From contig NZ_JACVFC010000001.1 of the NCBI RefSeq assembly GCF_014529935.1, forward strand, positions 1,426,001 through 1,490,000: 64,000 nucleotides of DNA. Direction: 5' to 3'. Positions 37,901 through 44,980 of the stretch are shown one piece after another. Source of the stretch: Chitinophaga qingshengii. Its GTDB lineage: Bacteria > Bacteroidota > Bacteroidia > Chitinophagales > Chitinophagaceae. Made by a program: the position numbers and the translations under genes. The notes below the pieces were generated by a model. It was given only the letters and a program-made list of their open reading frames with translations. It was not told the origin of the DNA and did no database searches. Positions within the stretch are counted from its first letter, which is position 1; each line of letters begins with the position of its first letter.

Positions 37901-38409
37901 TCCGGGATGCTGATACTGAACTGACCATTGCCATCTGTGATAACGCCGGTGCTATGGCCTTTAATACGGATACCTACACCGGGTAGTGGCGTACCGCTGT
38001 TTTTGTCGGTCACCACACCTTTAACCGGCGGTGGAATGGCGCTCAGGGGCACAACGGTAATTTTATTATCGCTATACACCTGCGCCACCAATCCGGCCGG
38101 GGCAAGTAATTTATCCAGGATCTCGAGCAGCGGGGCATCATCGGTATGGATAGATACCTGCCGGGCGTTGTCTACTTTAGCATCATTAAAATAGATCCGT
38201 ACGCCGGATCTGGCGGATAGCTGTTCCAGTGCCGTTCGCAGCGGCATCTTCCTGAAATCGGCCGAGAGACGGATCCGTTCCACGGACTGCCCTTTTGTAC
38301 TCACGCTGGCCATCAGGTTAGTTGTAACGATGGAAGCCACCATTACATAAAAGGAGATACGCATAACCCATTTAAAATAAGCACAGGGTTTCCCCAGGAA
38401 AAAATTCAT
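34927..38409 (-). CDS. STN-domain TonB-dependent receptor (FecA-like signalling type)
   Basis: This 1160-residue receptor has a signal region with a long N-terminus (hydrophobic segment about 15-35). The STN domain at about 45-120 (FRKMPLRTALEQLSARSGVRIYF, then LLEILDKLLAPAGLVAQV) contacts FecR-type anti-sigma factors in known systems. A carboxypeptidase-regulatory-like domain follows at about 128-210 and a plug at about 230-345 (TQALQRVSGVTITDDKYVAIRGLGDR). The barrel ends in LGLNYNIF. It lies downstream of sigma and fecR, the classic trans-envelope signalling arrangement. Ligand unknown; the adjoining lipoproteins replace the usual SusD. Confidence 0.93.
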   Translation of the reverse strand: MNFFLGKPCAYFKWVMRISFYVMVASIVTTNLMASVSTKGQSVERIRLSADFRKMPLRTALEQLSARSGVRIYFNDAKVDNARQVSIHTDDAPLLEILDKLLAPAGLVAQVYSDNKITVVPLSAIPPPVKGVVTDKNSGTPLPGVGIRIKGHSTGVITDGNGQFSISIPDEGAVLVVSYIGYQPQEIKVAAGTASLQIAMKASRTQLNEVQVQARRKTNTEASVLAERKASAIVQDAISAANIEKTASITTTQALQRVSGVTITDDKYVAIRGLGDRSVIGQLNGVRLASSDPDRSAIPLDLVPAALLDNITIYKTYTPDKPADAAAGIIELKTRSVPDTAVLSIIAQTGFNSNIGIGGTLNSFNNADPGFFGQKVKQAGLSKDFIALGNQYPGGFSQVQSMIANSGNDPQMKQEVNRINNIMHGFDPVLTTRYAPAKMNQIYSVTYGNSFNLFKKHKLGVIAGVNYYQRATDIHGGDLTQWSIYQGVLTGNNQVNSTRIIPNYITPNNINLGKYISYKENTGTSTLNYGFLGGLTYRFNPRHEISMQYMGSRGAEVQATNLYGAYEYTGLAGDVSNIVYSLKRSYRTLNTFNLQGEHKLTGGEYAPRLSYNMATSTSSQEDPDYRFVNLAAYQPVGGGTIGVPGSLPNSVDYTGTPVYYSLVSGYVNGYGPYGIIQADPNGRRYRSLKETNYNYKADLTLPFPLFGKRQEFKGGVNYLFRDRSFMENVLSLPGSNFSSTGNQALYTVHGNLDHLVGYDQIGIKTPAGPIGEGQPAVGGFLYNAQKSPNNYKGSFETRAFYGMLDLHLLDNLRLTGGARFELTDIRTAVDTAGVFLDPALTTPNKDGQTVKLVFTQPYSVYKTDYKPYYSLNLTYTLQENMNFRLGYSTTLARPELREITNVFEFDPFQFALVVGNPKLVNQSTTNYDFRWEWFPHPGEVIAASAFYKQIDHQLTKVYTQNSAGLDARFPEFPAIRFENDPNRGRVYGIELEVVKHLGRWWAPLKNFYLGSNLLLAQSEIKKSPERLNDSRIVDRRAPSNSPLFEQAPYSINAYLNYNNPRTRTDLTLTFNEVGERLIQINLTGEPDLYSRPAPVLDFVFSQYLTKRLQLKGYAKNILNPAWREVYANPGTGGKYYGNTYIRRSYYRGTEFMLGLNYNIF

Positions 38410-38586
38410 ACTTTTACCTTGTTAATTAGTTAATCCTTCGGGTTAGTTAATGACAGCGACGCGATGATGCGGTTTCTCAGGCCTGGTATCATCAGCATCG
38501 CACCTTAAACCGGGTACGCTTGCGTGACCGGTTTTTTCTTTTACCGTGTTATGTAAATCTTTCCGCCATCATATTGTTTTTAAGGA
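38410..38586 (-). promoter_or_regulatory. Structured 177-bp gap between fecR and the STN receptor gene
   Basis: This gap is much longer than the others in the operon. It holds a hairpin AAACCGG (38507-38513) with CCGGTTT (38528-38534), reinforced by an inner ACG/CGT pairing. A second possible pairing is GCGATG with CATCGC around 38460-38500. On the minus strand no T run follows the first hairpin. It may hold a second promoter or an attenuator that sets receptor level apart from sigma/FecR. Confidence 0.35.
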
Positions 38587-39570
38587 TCAGGAAATAATGA
38601 TCATACCATTTGCCTGCCGGTTGAAATGCAGGCCGTATACTTTGTTTAATATTTTCAGGATATCATCGAGTGATTGGGAATGGTCAAAGATGCCGCTGAT
38701 CTCCATATTTTTCAGCTGCGCTTTTTTAAAGGAGAAAATAACGCCATAGCGGTTTTGCAGGGATATGGCCACTTCCGACAGGAAGTCTTTTTCAAAAGTA
38801 AGGCTGCCGTTCTTCCATGACATTTTTGTTTGCGCGTGCACTGCTCTTACCTGTTGTGTGCCGGCATCTTCATTGATGCGCAGTTCCTGATCGGCTGTCA
38901 GGTAAGCAATACGGCTACTGTCGGCCGATTTAAATACGGCTACCTTTCCGGAAGCCACGGTTACTTTATATATCTGCGGCGCGGCATAGGCGCGGATACT
39001 GAAGGCAGTTCCCAGTACCCTGGTGCGGTAACCACCGCTCTCAATGATAAAAGGATGTCCCGGATCGGGGTGAATATTAAAATAAGCTTCTCCCTGAAGG
39101 TATACCGTACGGTCGTCGGTAAACGCTTCCGGATAACGCAGGTGGCTGTTGGCATTGAGCCATACAACGGAACTATCTGTCAGCGTGATTTTAGTCAGTT
39201 GTCCTCCCAGCGTACGCAGGTCCAGCATACGGGCTACCGGTTTACGTGTTTTTATCACGGACTGGTACCACCACCCACCACCGGCTACCAGCGCTGCTGA
39301 TATAACGGAAGCGGCAATACGCCATCGCATCATGCGGGAAATGCGGCGGGGCGCCACCTCTGCAACAAGCCCGGATACAACAGGTATTTCCAGCTGCGCC
39401 TGTACTGCTGTAAAAATACGCTGCCCCAGCTCCTGCCGGTCGCCCGTTTGCTCCGCGCCGGGCGTATGCAGCTGTTCGAACCAGTTATTTAGCCGGATGG
39501 TTTCTTCCGGCGTAGCTTTTCCGTTGAGATACTGATCTATCAGCCTGTTTAATTCATTCCTGTCCTGCAT
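38587..39570 (-). CDS. fecR: FecR-type anti-sigma factor
   Basis: The start is set at 39570 (MQDRNELNRLIDQYL), the normal beginning of the family. The 327-residue protein has a cytoplasmic sigma-binding part at 1-80 and one membrane helix at about 84-100. The periplasmic FecR domain at about 110-215 carries TLGGQLTKITLTDSSVVWLN, VYLQGEAYFNIHPD and FIIESGGYRTRVLGTAFSIR. A C-terminal DUF4974/STN-like domain has LKNMEISGIFDHSQSLDDIL. It relays receptor occupancy to the sigma factor encoded 94 bp upstream. Confidence 0.95.
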   Translation of the reverse strand: MQDRNELNRLIDQYLNGKATPEETIRLNNWFEQLHTPGAEQTGDRQELGQRIFTAVQAQLEIPVVSGLVAEVAPRRISRMMRWRIAASVISAALVAGGGWWYQSVIKTRKPVARMLDLRTLGGQLTKITLTDSSVVWLNANSHLRYPEAFTDDRTVYLQGEAYFNIHPDPGHPFIIESGGYRTRVLGTAFSIRAYAAPQIYKVTVASGKVAVFKSADSSRIAYLTADQELRINEDAGTQQVRAVHAQTKMSWKNGSLTFEKDFLSEVAISLQNRYGVIFSFKKAQLKNMEISGIFDHSQSLDDILKILNKVYGLHFNRQANGMIIIS

Positions 39571-39664
39571 GGAAGTATTATTATCAGCGCGGTTTATACC
39601 GGCTTTCAATCATACTTACCGCAAACAGGCATTTACACCTATTCCGGTCTACGTTAAATTAATG

Positions 39665-40249
39665 TTACCTGCGGAGCGACAAGAGGATCAGCAAAGCGAT
39701 ATAATCTTTCAGGTTAACCCGCATAATACGGAGCGCTTTTACCAGGTGGTTGTTAACGGTTTTGGGAGAGATATTGAGCATTTCAGCGATCTGCTGTGTA
39801 TTAAAGCCTTGTATCCGGCTCATGGTAAATACTTCCCGGCATTTATCCGGCAGTTCGGCGATACGTTGTTGAACGACAGTATTCAGCTCATTAAAGGACA
39901 GCTGTTCGGTGGTATTATGGGTGATTTCCTGTACCGGTACCTGTTGCAGGTATTTATGGTGAGATAATTGTTTCCGGTAGGTATTGAGTATTCTGTTTTG
40001 GGTAACGCCATACAGCCAGGCGCCTATAGGTTTGGCAGGGTCCAGCTCTTCCCGCTGCAGCCACAGCGCAACAAACACTTCCTGGGTAATTTCTTCCGCC
40101 AGCGCCTTTACGCCCAGCTTGTAACAGGCCAGGTCGTACTGTTTTTCCCAATAGAAATCATACAGCGCGCGGAAGGCTTTTTCATCGCCCTGCCGCAGCC
40201 TTTCTACCAGCAGCCCTTCTCCCGGAAGTTCACCCTTTTCGATTGCCAT
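39665..40249 (-). CDS. ECF RNA polymerase sigma-70 factor
   Basis: This 194-residue ECF sigma factor has sigma region 2 at about 18-90 (DEKAFRALYDFYWEKQYDLA, AWLYGVTQNRILNTYRK). Region 4 at about 130-185 has ELPDKCREVFTMSRIQGF, QQIAEMLNISPKTVNNHLVKAL and a basic end. It is the first gene of the 17-kb minus-strand run and is followed by fecR. By analogy with FecI it should activate its own operon when the STN receptor binds ligand. Confidence 0.95.
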   Translation of the reverse strand: MAIEKGELPGEGLLVERLRQGDEKAFRALYDFYWEKQYDLACYKLGVKALAEEITQEVFVALWLQREELDPAKPIGAWLYGVTQNRILNTYRKQLSHHKYLQQVPVQEITHNTTEQLSFNELNTVVQQRIAELPDKCREVFTMSRIQGFNTQQIAEMLNISPKTVNNHLVKALRIMRVNLKDYIALLILLSLRR

Positions 40250-40265
40250 ATGATACTTTTCATTC

Positions 40266-40273
40266 CAAAAGTA
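40266..40273 (-). promoter_or_regulatory. Candidate -7 box before the ECF sigma gene
   Basis: The plus strand CAAAAGTA reads TACTTTTG on the minus strand, a match to TAnnTTTG, 16 bp upstream of the sigma start. No clear -33 TTTG is seen at the expected distance. Confidence 0.35.
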
Positions 40274-40360
40274 ATCAGCCGCCGGTAAGATAGCATATAA
40301 AATAATTGTTAAGACATCTCCCTGCCTTCCCCGTTCATCAAAATTTCCCGGAAGAACCAG

Positions 40361-40382
40361 GGTGAGGGGTTATTCCCTCACC
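40361..40382 (-). terminator. Hairpin over the deacetylase stop codon
   Basis: An 8-bp stem (GGTGAGGG and CCCTCACC) with a 6-nt loop overlaps the last codon and stop of the minus-strand gene ending at 40370. Without a T run it is a weak terminator candidate that would separate this gene from the sigma operon. Confidence 0.4.
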
Positions 40383-41308
40383 GCTGTTTTATCTTTTAAA
40401 ATCATACGAGCTATTTCATCCTTGCGTTTAAACCGTACGCCATCGTGTTGTTGTATATAACGAATGATGTCGTGTGCGGCTTTCACCAGTTGCGGCGTAC
40501 CGCCGATGCGGTCATGAAAACTAATGGACAGCTGCCGGCGCCGGGAGTTACTTTCTGTATACAGCTGATCAAACTCCATTTTCACCTGTGCAACAAACTG
40601 ATCGGCAGAGAAATTTTTACCTTCTATCAGCAGAATATCATTGCAACGGAGGGTGTAAGGTACCACGGCAAAGTCTTTTTCATTCACCTGTATTACAAAA
40701 GGTTCATCTCTGCTGAGATCATCAATATGATAGATAAAACCCAGCTCCTGTAATATTTTCAGGGTATTCTCCCCTCTCCGCAGCCAGTTGGCGTTGTAGC
40801 CGACGGGCGTTATACCGGTCACCTGTTGAATGGCATCAGCGCCATCTTTGATGAACTTCTTTTCCTCTTCGTAGGAAAGGTTATACTGTGAACTCCAGTT
40901 CATACCATGAGCGGCAGCCTCATGGCCACGGTCAACGATCTCCTTCGCCAGCTGCGGATGCCGGAGCACAGCGGTGCCTACCATGTGCGACGTTACTTTG
41001 ATACCCAGCTTATCCCAGTTGTCGAGCATCCTGGGGATACCTTCCTTGTAGCCGTACTCATACCAGGTGGTTGCCGGCAGATCACGGTATCCTTTTATCA
41101 TGTTTTGCGGAAAAGGGCTTTCTGCATGATCCGGTTGCCCGCCTGCCTCAAATTGCATGGACACCGAAACCACGAGCCGGGAACCATCTGCCCAGCGGGA
41201 AGGCGTTTGCCGGTTAGTGGCTGGCTGACTGTAAAGCTTTGAAAAAGGTAAAACGCTCAAAGCGCCGGCGGCGCCGGCTTGTTTAATAAAGTTTCTGCGA
41301 GTGCTCAT
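40370..41308 (-). CDS. Polysaccharide deacetylase/PuuE-allantoinase family protein
   Basis: This 312-residue protein has a twin-arginine-like leader (STRRNFIKQAGAAGALSV), so export by Tat is likely. The NodB-like fold is seen from RLVVSVSMQFEAGG near residue 44, RGHEAAAHGMNWSSQYNLS near 130, TGITPVGYNANWLRRGENTL near 165 and the closing ISFHDRIGG near 260. These match the PuuE-type branch, which acts on allantoin-like or other C-N bonds, better than chitin deacetylases. The substrate is unknown. It is divergent from the PfkB kinase with a 91-bp gap. Confidence 0.85.
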   Translation of the reverse strand: MSTRRNFIKQAGAAGALSVLPFSKLYSQPATNRQTPSRWADGSRLVVSVSMQFEAGGQPDHAESPFPQNMIKGYRDLPATTWYEYGYKEGIPRMLDNWDKLGIKVTSHMVGTAVLRHPQLAKEIVDRGHEAAAHGMNWSSQYNLSYEEEKKFIKDGADAIQQVTGITPVGYNANWLRRGENTLKILQELGFIYHIDDLSRDEPFVIQVNEKDFAVVPYTLRCNDILLIEGKNFSADQFVAQVKMEFDQLYTESNSRRRQLSISFHDRIGGTPQLVKAAHDIIRYIQQHDGVRFKRKDEIARMILKDKTAVRE

Positions 41309-41354
41309 ATAATCGGACGGTTTATCGACACAAATGTCGTCCGGGGAAATCCCA

Positions 41355-41362
41355 TAAATTTG
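41355..41362 (+). promoter_or_regulatory. Candidate -7 box for the PfkB kinase gene
   Basis: TAAATTTG matches TAnnTTTG, 37 bp upstream of the start at 41400. A CGACA-CAAA-TGTCG inverted repeat at 41326-41339 just upstream might be an operator, or might overlap the divergent promoter. Confidence 0.4.
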
Positions 41363-41399
41363 TACTTACGATTGAAAAATCAGTAAAAGTTGAGGATGT

Positions 41400-42326
41400 A
41401 TGAAACGAATTGTCACGATTACATTCAACCCGGCGATTGACAAAAGCACCACTGTGCCCGCCTTGCTTCCGGATAAAAAAATAAAATGCGCCGTACCGGC
41501 TTTTCAGCCGGGAGGTGGCGGTATCAACGTTGCGCGGGCAATTGTAAAGCTGGGGGCTGCAGCCACTGCGGTATACCTGGCCGGTGGGCATACCGGGGCA
41601 TTCTTTCATGATCTGCTGGAAGCAGAGCAGGTGGAATCCATCCGGATTCCTATCAAAGGTATTACCCGGGAAAACCTGATTCTGTATGACGCCTCCACCA
41701 GGGAACAATTTCTGCTTGATATGCCCGGCCCCACCGTTGCAGCGGAAGAATGGCAACATTTCCGGCAACAACTGGAAACGCTCACCCGTGATGCCGCTTT
41801 TGTGGTAGCCAGCGGCAGCCTCCCTCCCGGCATCCCGCCGGATGCATTCAGCGTTACAGGCAGCATAGCCCGGAAAAACGGGGCCGCTTTTGTGGTAGAT
41901 ACTTCCGGCGAACCACTAAAACTGGCCGCCCATAGTGGTGTTTACTTCATAAAACCCAACCTGGGCGAACTGGCTTCGTTAACAGGCAAAACAAAGCTGA
42001 CCGGACGGGAAGTAGTTCATGCTGCGCAGGAAGTACTGCGACAGGAAGGGTGCGAATTTCTGGTTGTATCGCTCGGCGCTGCGGGAGCAATGGTGGTCAC
42101 GCCAAAATATGTTCATCGGATACAGGCGCCGGTGGTAAAAAAGCTCGGCACTGTAGGCGCAGGAGATAGTATGGTAGCGGGTATCATCACTAAACTGGCA
42201 GCGGGAGAAGATATTTTACCGGCAGTCAAATACGGTGTAGCCTGTGGTACAGCTGCCACGATGAACACCGGCACTACTTTATGCAAAAAGGAAGATGCAG
42301 ATTTGTTATACCGTAGCATGGAATAA
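41400..42326 (+). CDS. PfkB-family sugar-phosphate kinase (1-phosphofructokinase/tagatose-6-P kinase type)
   Basis: This 308-residue protein starts ITFNPAIDKSTTVP, the typical opening of the 6-phosphofructokinase-2 / 1-phosphofructokinase branch. It has the first PfkB signature GGGGINVARAIVKLG at about 38-52 and the second around GTVGAGDSMVAGI near 250, which carries the catalytic Asp. KPNLGELASLTGK near 185 is also typical. It would phosphorylate a sugar phosphate with ATP in central metabolism. No sugar PTS or fructose genes adjoin it, so the exact substrate cannot be fixed. Confidence 0.9.
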   Translation: MKRIVTITFNPAIDKSTTVPALLPDKKIKCAVPAFQPGGGGINVARAIVKLGAAATAVYLAGGHTGAFFHDLLEAEQVESIRIPIKGITRENLILYDASTREQFLLDMPGPTVAAEEWQHFRQQLETLTRDAAFVVASGSLPPGIPPDAFSVTGSIARKNGAAFVVDTSGEPLKLAAHSGVYFIKPNLGELASLTGKTKLTGREVVHAAQEVLRQEGCEFLVVSLGAAGAMVVTPKYVHRIQAPVVKKLGTVGAGDSMVAGIITKLAAGEDILPAVKYGVACGTAATMNTGTTLCKKEDADLLYRSME

Positions 42327-42360
42327 ATAATAAAGCGCAGTATTGCTGCGCTTTATTATT
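42326..42360. terminator. Bidirectional terminator
   Basis: A perfect 15-bp stem (AATAATAAAGCGCAG and CTGCGCTTTATTATT) has a 5-nt loop. It overlaps the PfkB stop codon at 42324-42326 and the convergent GNAT stop at 42356-42358. A/T-rich arms supply U runs in both directions. Confidence 0.9.
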
Positions 42361-42898
42361 GATATTCGTTTTCCAGTATACCGTATACATACGCGTCATG
42401 CCATCCGTCTTCCAATGGCAACACCCGTCGTTTAACACCTTCCCTCGTCATGCCTGCCTTTTCCATTACTTTCCAGGAACCGGTATTATGAATGCTGCAA
42501 CCACTTTCAATGCGATGCAGCTGCAGCTGCCGGAATCCAAACGACATGATCCCTTTCAGTGCTTCCGTTGCAAAACCTTTTCCCCAGCAGGAGGGCAATA
42601 GTTTGTACCATACCTCTCCCTTGCGGTATTTCTCCGGCCCGAGGTCCAGTGAAATGATACCCAGGAAGGTATTGTCCTGTTGATGAATGATGGCAGCGGT
42701 ATAATCTTCCCTCCGGGGAGCGGTAACCTGTTTTGCCCATCCATGGACTAACTGTCGCGTAGCATCTTCATTTTTCGGATAGCCGCTGGGGTTATACCGG
42801 ATAGTCTCCGGCAGCATATATAACCGATGTAACGCCGGCTGGTCGCTTTCCAGGAAATCGCGGAGTAATAGTCTCTCTGTCCGGATATTTAGTTGCAT
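42356..42898 (-). CDS. GNAT N-acetyltransferase, RimJ/RimL type
   Basis: This 180-residue protein begins with LNIRTERLLLRDFLESD, the usual start of RimJ/RimL-like acetyltransferases. The acetyl-CoA site appears around WGKGFATEALKGIMSFGF near residue 110, followed by HRIESGCSIHNTGSWKVMEKAGMTREG. The acceptor could be a ribosomal protein N-terminus, an amino acid or a drug. It is 19 bp downstream of the AhpD-like gene, so probably part of the same operon. Confidence 0.93.
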   Translation of the reverse strand: MQLNIRTERLLLRDFLESDQPALHRLYMLPETIRYNPSGYPKNEDATRQLVHGWAKQVTAPRREDYTAAIIHQQDNTFLGIISLDLGPEKYRKGEVWYKLLPSCWGKGFATEALKGIMSFGFRQLQLHRIESGCSIHNTGSWKVMEKAGMTREGVKRRVLPLEDGWHDAYVYGILENEYQ

Positions 42899-42917
42899 AG
42901 GGTAATTTATAGCTTTT

Positions 42918-43367
42918 TCAGCTATTTACCAGCGGCACTTCCATGCGGGTGCTCACCCCTATTCTTGTTAAAGCATTCATGGAGATGATAGCCAGGATCA
43001 GGTGGGAAATATAGGTCTCATCAAAATGCAGCAACGCCTGTTGATACGTTTCTTCACTCAGGCCGTGTTGATGAATCAGTGTTATTTCTTCCGTCATCAG
43101 CAGTATCACTTTTTCCTGTTCCGTAAAAAGTCCCGCTTCCCGCCAGCCGCTGAGGGAAAACAAACGCTGGACATTCTCGCCGTTTTGCAGGGCATGGCGG
43201 CTGTGCATATCCATACAGTAAGCGCAACCGTTGATCTGGGCGGTACGGATATCGATCAGGTCTTTGTGCGCAGCTTTCAGCGGACTGTTGGATAAATACG
43301 TATCCATACCCAGCAGTGTTTTGTAACCTTCGGGTATTAGTTTTTTCATATTGAGACGTTGACTCAT
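42918..43367 (-). CDS. AhpD/carboxymuconolactone decarboxylase-like protein
   Basis: This 149-residue all-helical protein has the alkylhydroperoxidase signature GCAYCMDMHSRHAL near residue 51, giving the CxxC pair and the following His needed for peroxide reduction. The rest (REAGLFTEQEKVILLMTEEITL) is typical of the CMD family. It probably acts as a peroxidase or peroxide-linked reductase in the cytoplasm. The Crp/Fnr-type regulator lies 65 bp upstream in the same orientation and may control it. Confidence 0.9.
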   Translation of the reverse strand: MSQRLNMKKLIPEGYKTLLGMDTYLSNSPLKAAHKDLIDIRTAQINGCAYCMDMHSRHALQNGENVQRLFSLSGWREAGLFTEQEKVILLMTEEITLIHQHGLSEETYQQALLHFDETYISHLILAIISMNALTRIGVSTRMEVPLVNS

Positions 43368-43432
43368 GGCTGTTATCTTTTTTGTTACAGCACAAAACTA
43401 CACCGCCTTGTTTTCCTAAAAATTAAACTGGC

Positions 43433-44008
43433 TTAAGAAATACGCCTGGCCCTGAGTTCACTGAGGTATTCGGGGGTAAGGCCCAGGTAAGAGGCCAGCA
43501 GATGTTGCGGTACGCGTTGTACAAATTCGGGGAACTGGCGGCTGAAATGGAGGTACAGCTCCTCCTTGGAAAAATCCCACTGGTAGCGGATACGATATTG
43601 GGTGGCGGCATGCGCCCGCTGGTGTACCAGCCGGAGATACCGTTCCATTTTCGGGTGAGCGGCGAGCATCGCTTCCTTATCTTCCCCACTGATAGCCAGT
43701 ATTTCTGACTTTTCCACGGCCTGTATATAAAACTCAGACGGGGTTTGAAACAGCAACGAAGTATAGTCCGATATCCACCAGTTTTCGATGGCAAACTGGG
43801 TGGTACGTTCCACGCCTCTGTCATCAATAAAAAAAAGCCGCAGGCATCCTTTCAGCACAAAATAGTCCTGTTTACAAACAGCGCCTTCCTGTAACAGGTT
43901 GGCCTTTCTAGCCGGTGCGAGCGTTTTGAAAAAAGAGAGGATAGCAGTCAGTTCATCATCACTGATAGTTATAAACTTACGGACGTGTTGTTGAAAGGTG
44001 GTGGACAT
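43433..44008 (-). CDS. Crp/Fnr-family transcriptional regulator
   Basis: The start is set at 44008 (MSTTFQQHVRKF). The 191-residue protein has a cyclic-nucleotide-binding-like beta roll at about 10-115, with LLQEGAVCKQDYFVLKGCLRLFF and TTQFAIENWWISDY. A C-terminal winged-helix part includes VPQHLLASYLGLTPEYLSELRARR. It lacks the Cys cluster of Fnr. Regulators of this class in Bacteroidota often sit beside AhpD- or SDR-like genes. It is divergent from the ADP-ribosylglycohydrolase with only 51 bp between the starts. Confidence 0.93.
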   Translation of the reverse strand: MSTTFQQHVRKFITISDDELTAILSFFKTLAPARKANLLQEGAVCKQDYFVLKGCLRLFFIDDRGVERTTQFAIENWWISDYTSLLFQTPSEFYIQAVEKSEILAISGEDKEAMLAAHPKMERYLRLVHQRAHAATQYRIRYQWDFSKEELYLHFSRQFPEFVQRVPQHLLASYLGLTPEYLSELRARRIS

Positions 44009-44015
44009 GGTATAC

Positions 44016-44023
44016 CAAAAGTA
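44016..44023 (-). promoter_or_regulatory. Candidate -7 box for the Crp/Fnr gene
   Basis: The plus strand CAAAAGTA reads TACTTTTG on the minus strand, 7 bp upstream of the chosen ATG. A minus-strand TTTG at 44037-44040 is only 13 bp further upstream, shorter than the usual 19-21. Confidence 0.3.
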
Positions 44024-44059
44024 CCGCAAAAATCGACAAAAGCCTTATCTTCCGTAACG

Positions 44060-44980
44060 ATGAAAACAACACCTATGAAGCTGGCCCAGCGTTCCCTGTG
44101 GGGCTTATCTATCGGAGATGCCTTCGGTGAAACATTTTTTGGTAAAGAAGCCGCAGTGCTGGAACGCATTGCTAACCGGGCCCTACAACCGGGAGAATGG
44201 TTATTTACGGACGATACCGTACAAGGAATAGGCGTCGTAAATACCCTGCATGCCTGTGGTCATATCGACCAGGACTACCTGGCGCAGGAGCTGGCATGCA
44301 ACTATCAGCTGGATGACTACCGCGGATATGGTGGCACCGCACATTCCATCATGAAAAGTATTGCCGCCGGAGAACCGTGGCAGACAGTCAGCAAAGCAGT
44401 ATTTGACGGAATGGGATCGGCAGGCAATGGAGCAGCAATGCGTTCAGGGCCTATTGGCGCCTGGTTTGCCGGTCAACCGGCGATGACGGTAAGGCAGGCA
44501 CAACTGGCGGCCGAAGTAACCCATGCGCACCAGGAAGCTATTGCCGGCGCCATCGCTGTTGCGCTGGCAGCCTGTATCTGTGCTGAAGCCCGGGTAAACG
44601 CAACTGCATTGTCAGCTACCACTTTCTTTGATTTTGTATATCATCACCTTCCCGAAAGTGATCTCAAATATAAAATCAGAAAAGCAGCCACTTTACCTGT
44701 GAGCTATGATATACGGACCGTTGTATCCATACTCGGCAACGGTACCTTACTAACCGCCGCCGACACGGTACCTTTTGCGTTATGGTGTGCGGCCCATCAT
44801 CTCTCCGATTATGAACATGCCCTGTGGACAGCTATCAGCGGCCTGGGGGACCGCGATACCATTGCCGCTATTGTTGGCAGCATCGTAGTGCTGTATGCGG
44901 ATGATAACACAGTCCCTGAGGAGTGGATAACTCATACCGAAAAAACGGAAACGTCCGTATTCTATAAAAGTACCCCCTAA
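44060..44980 (+). CDS. ADP-ribosylglycohydrolase family protein
   Basis: The start is set at 44060 (MKTTPMKLAQRSLWG), because residues before it are unlike the family. The 306-residue protein has GLSIGDAFGETFFG near 14, the metal-binding TDDT near 52, GMGSAGNGAAMRSGPIGAWF near 110, and a final GDRDTIAAIVGSIVVLY, corresponding to the usual GGDTDTIAAIVG with Arg replacing one Thr. The Asp/Thr ligands for the two Mg ions are retained. It would remove ADP-ribose from proteins or from dinitrogenase-like targets; no ADP-ribosyltransferase is seen nearby. Its end overlaps the SDR gene by 4 bp. Confidence 0.9.
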   Translation: MKTTPMKLAQRSLWGLSIGDAFGETFFGKEAAVLERIANRALQPGEWLFTDDTVQGIGVVNTLHACGHIDQDYLAQELACNYQLDDYRGYGGTAHSIMKSIAAGEPWQTVSKAVFDGMGSAGNGAAMRSGPIGAWFAGQPAMTVRQAQLAAEVTHAHQEAIAGAIAVALAACICAEARVNATALSATTFFDFVYHHLPESDLKYKIRKAATLPVSYDIRTVVSILGNGTLLTAADTVPFALWCAAHHLSDYEHALWTAISGLGDRDTIAAIVGSIVVLYADDNTVPEEWITHTEKTETSVFYKSTP

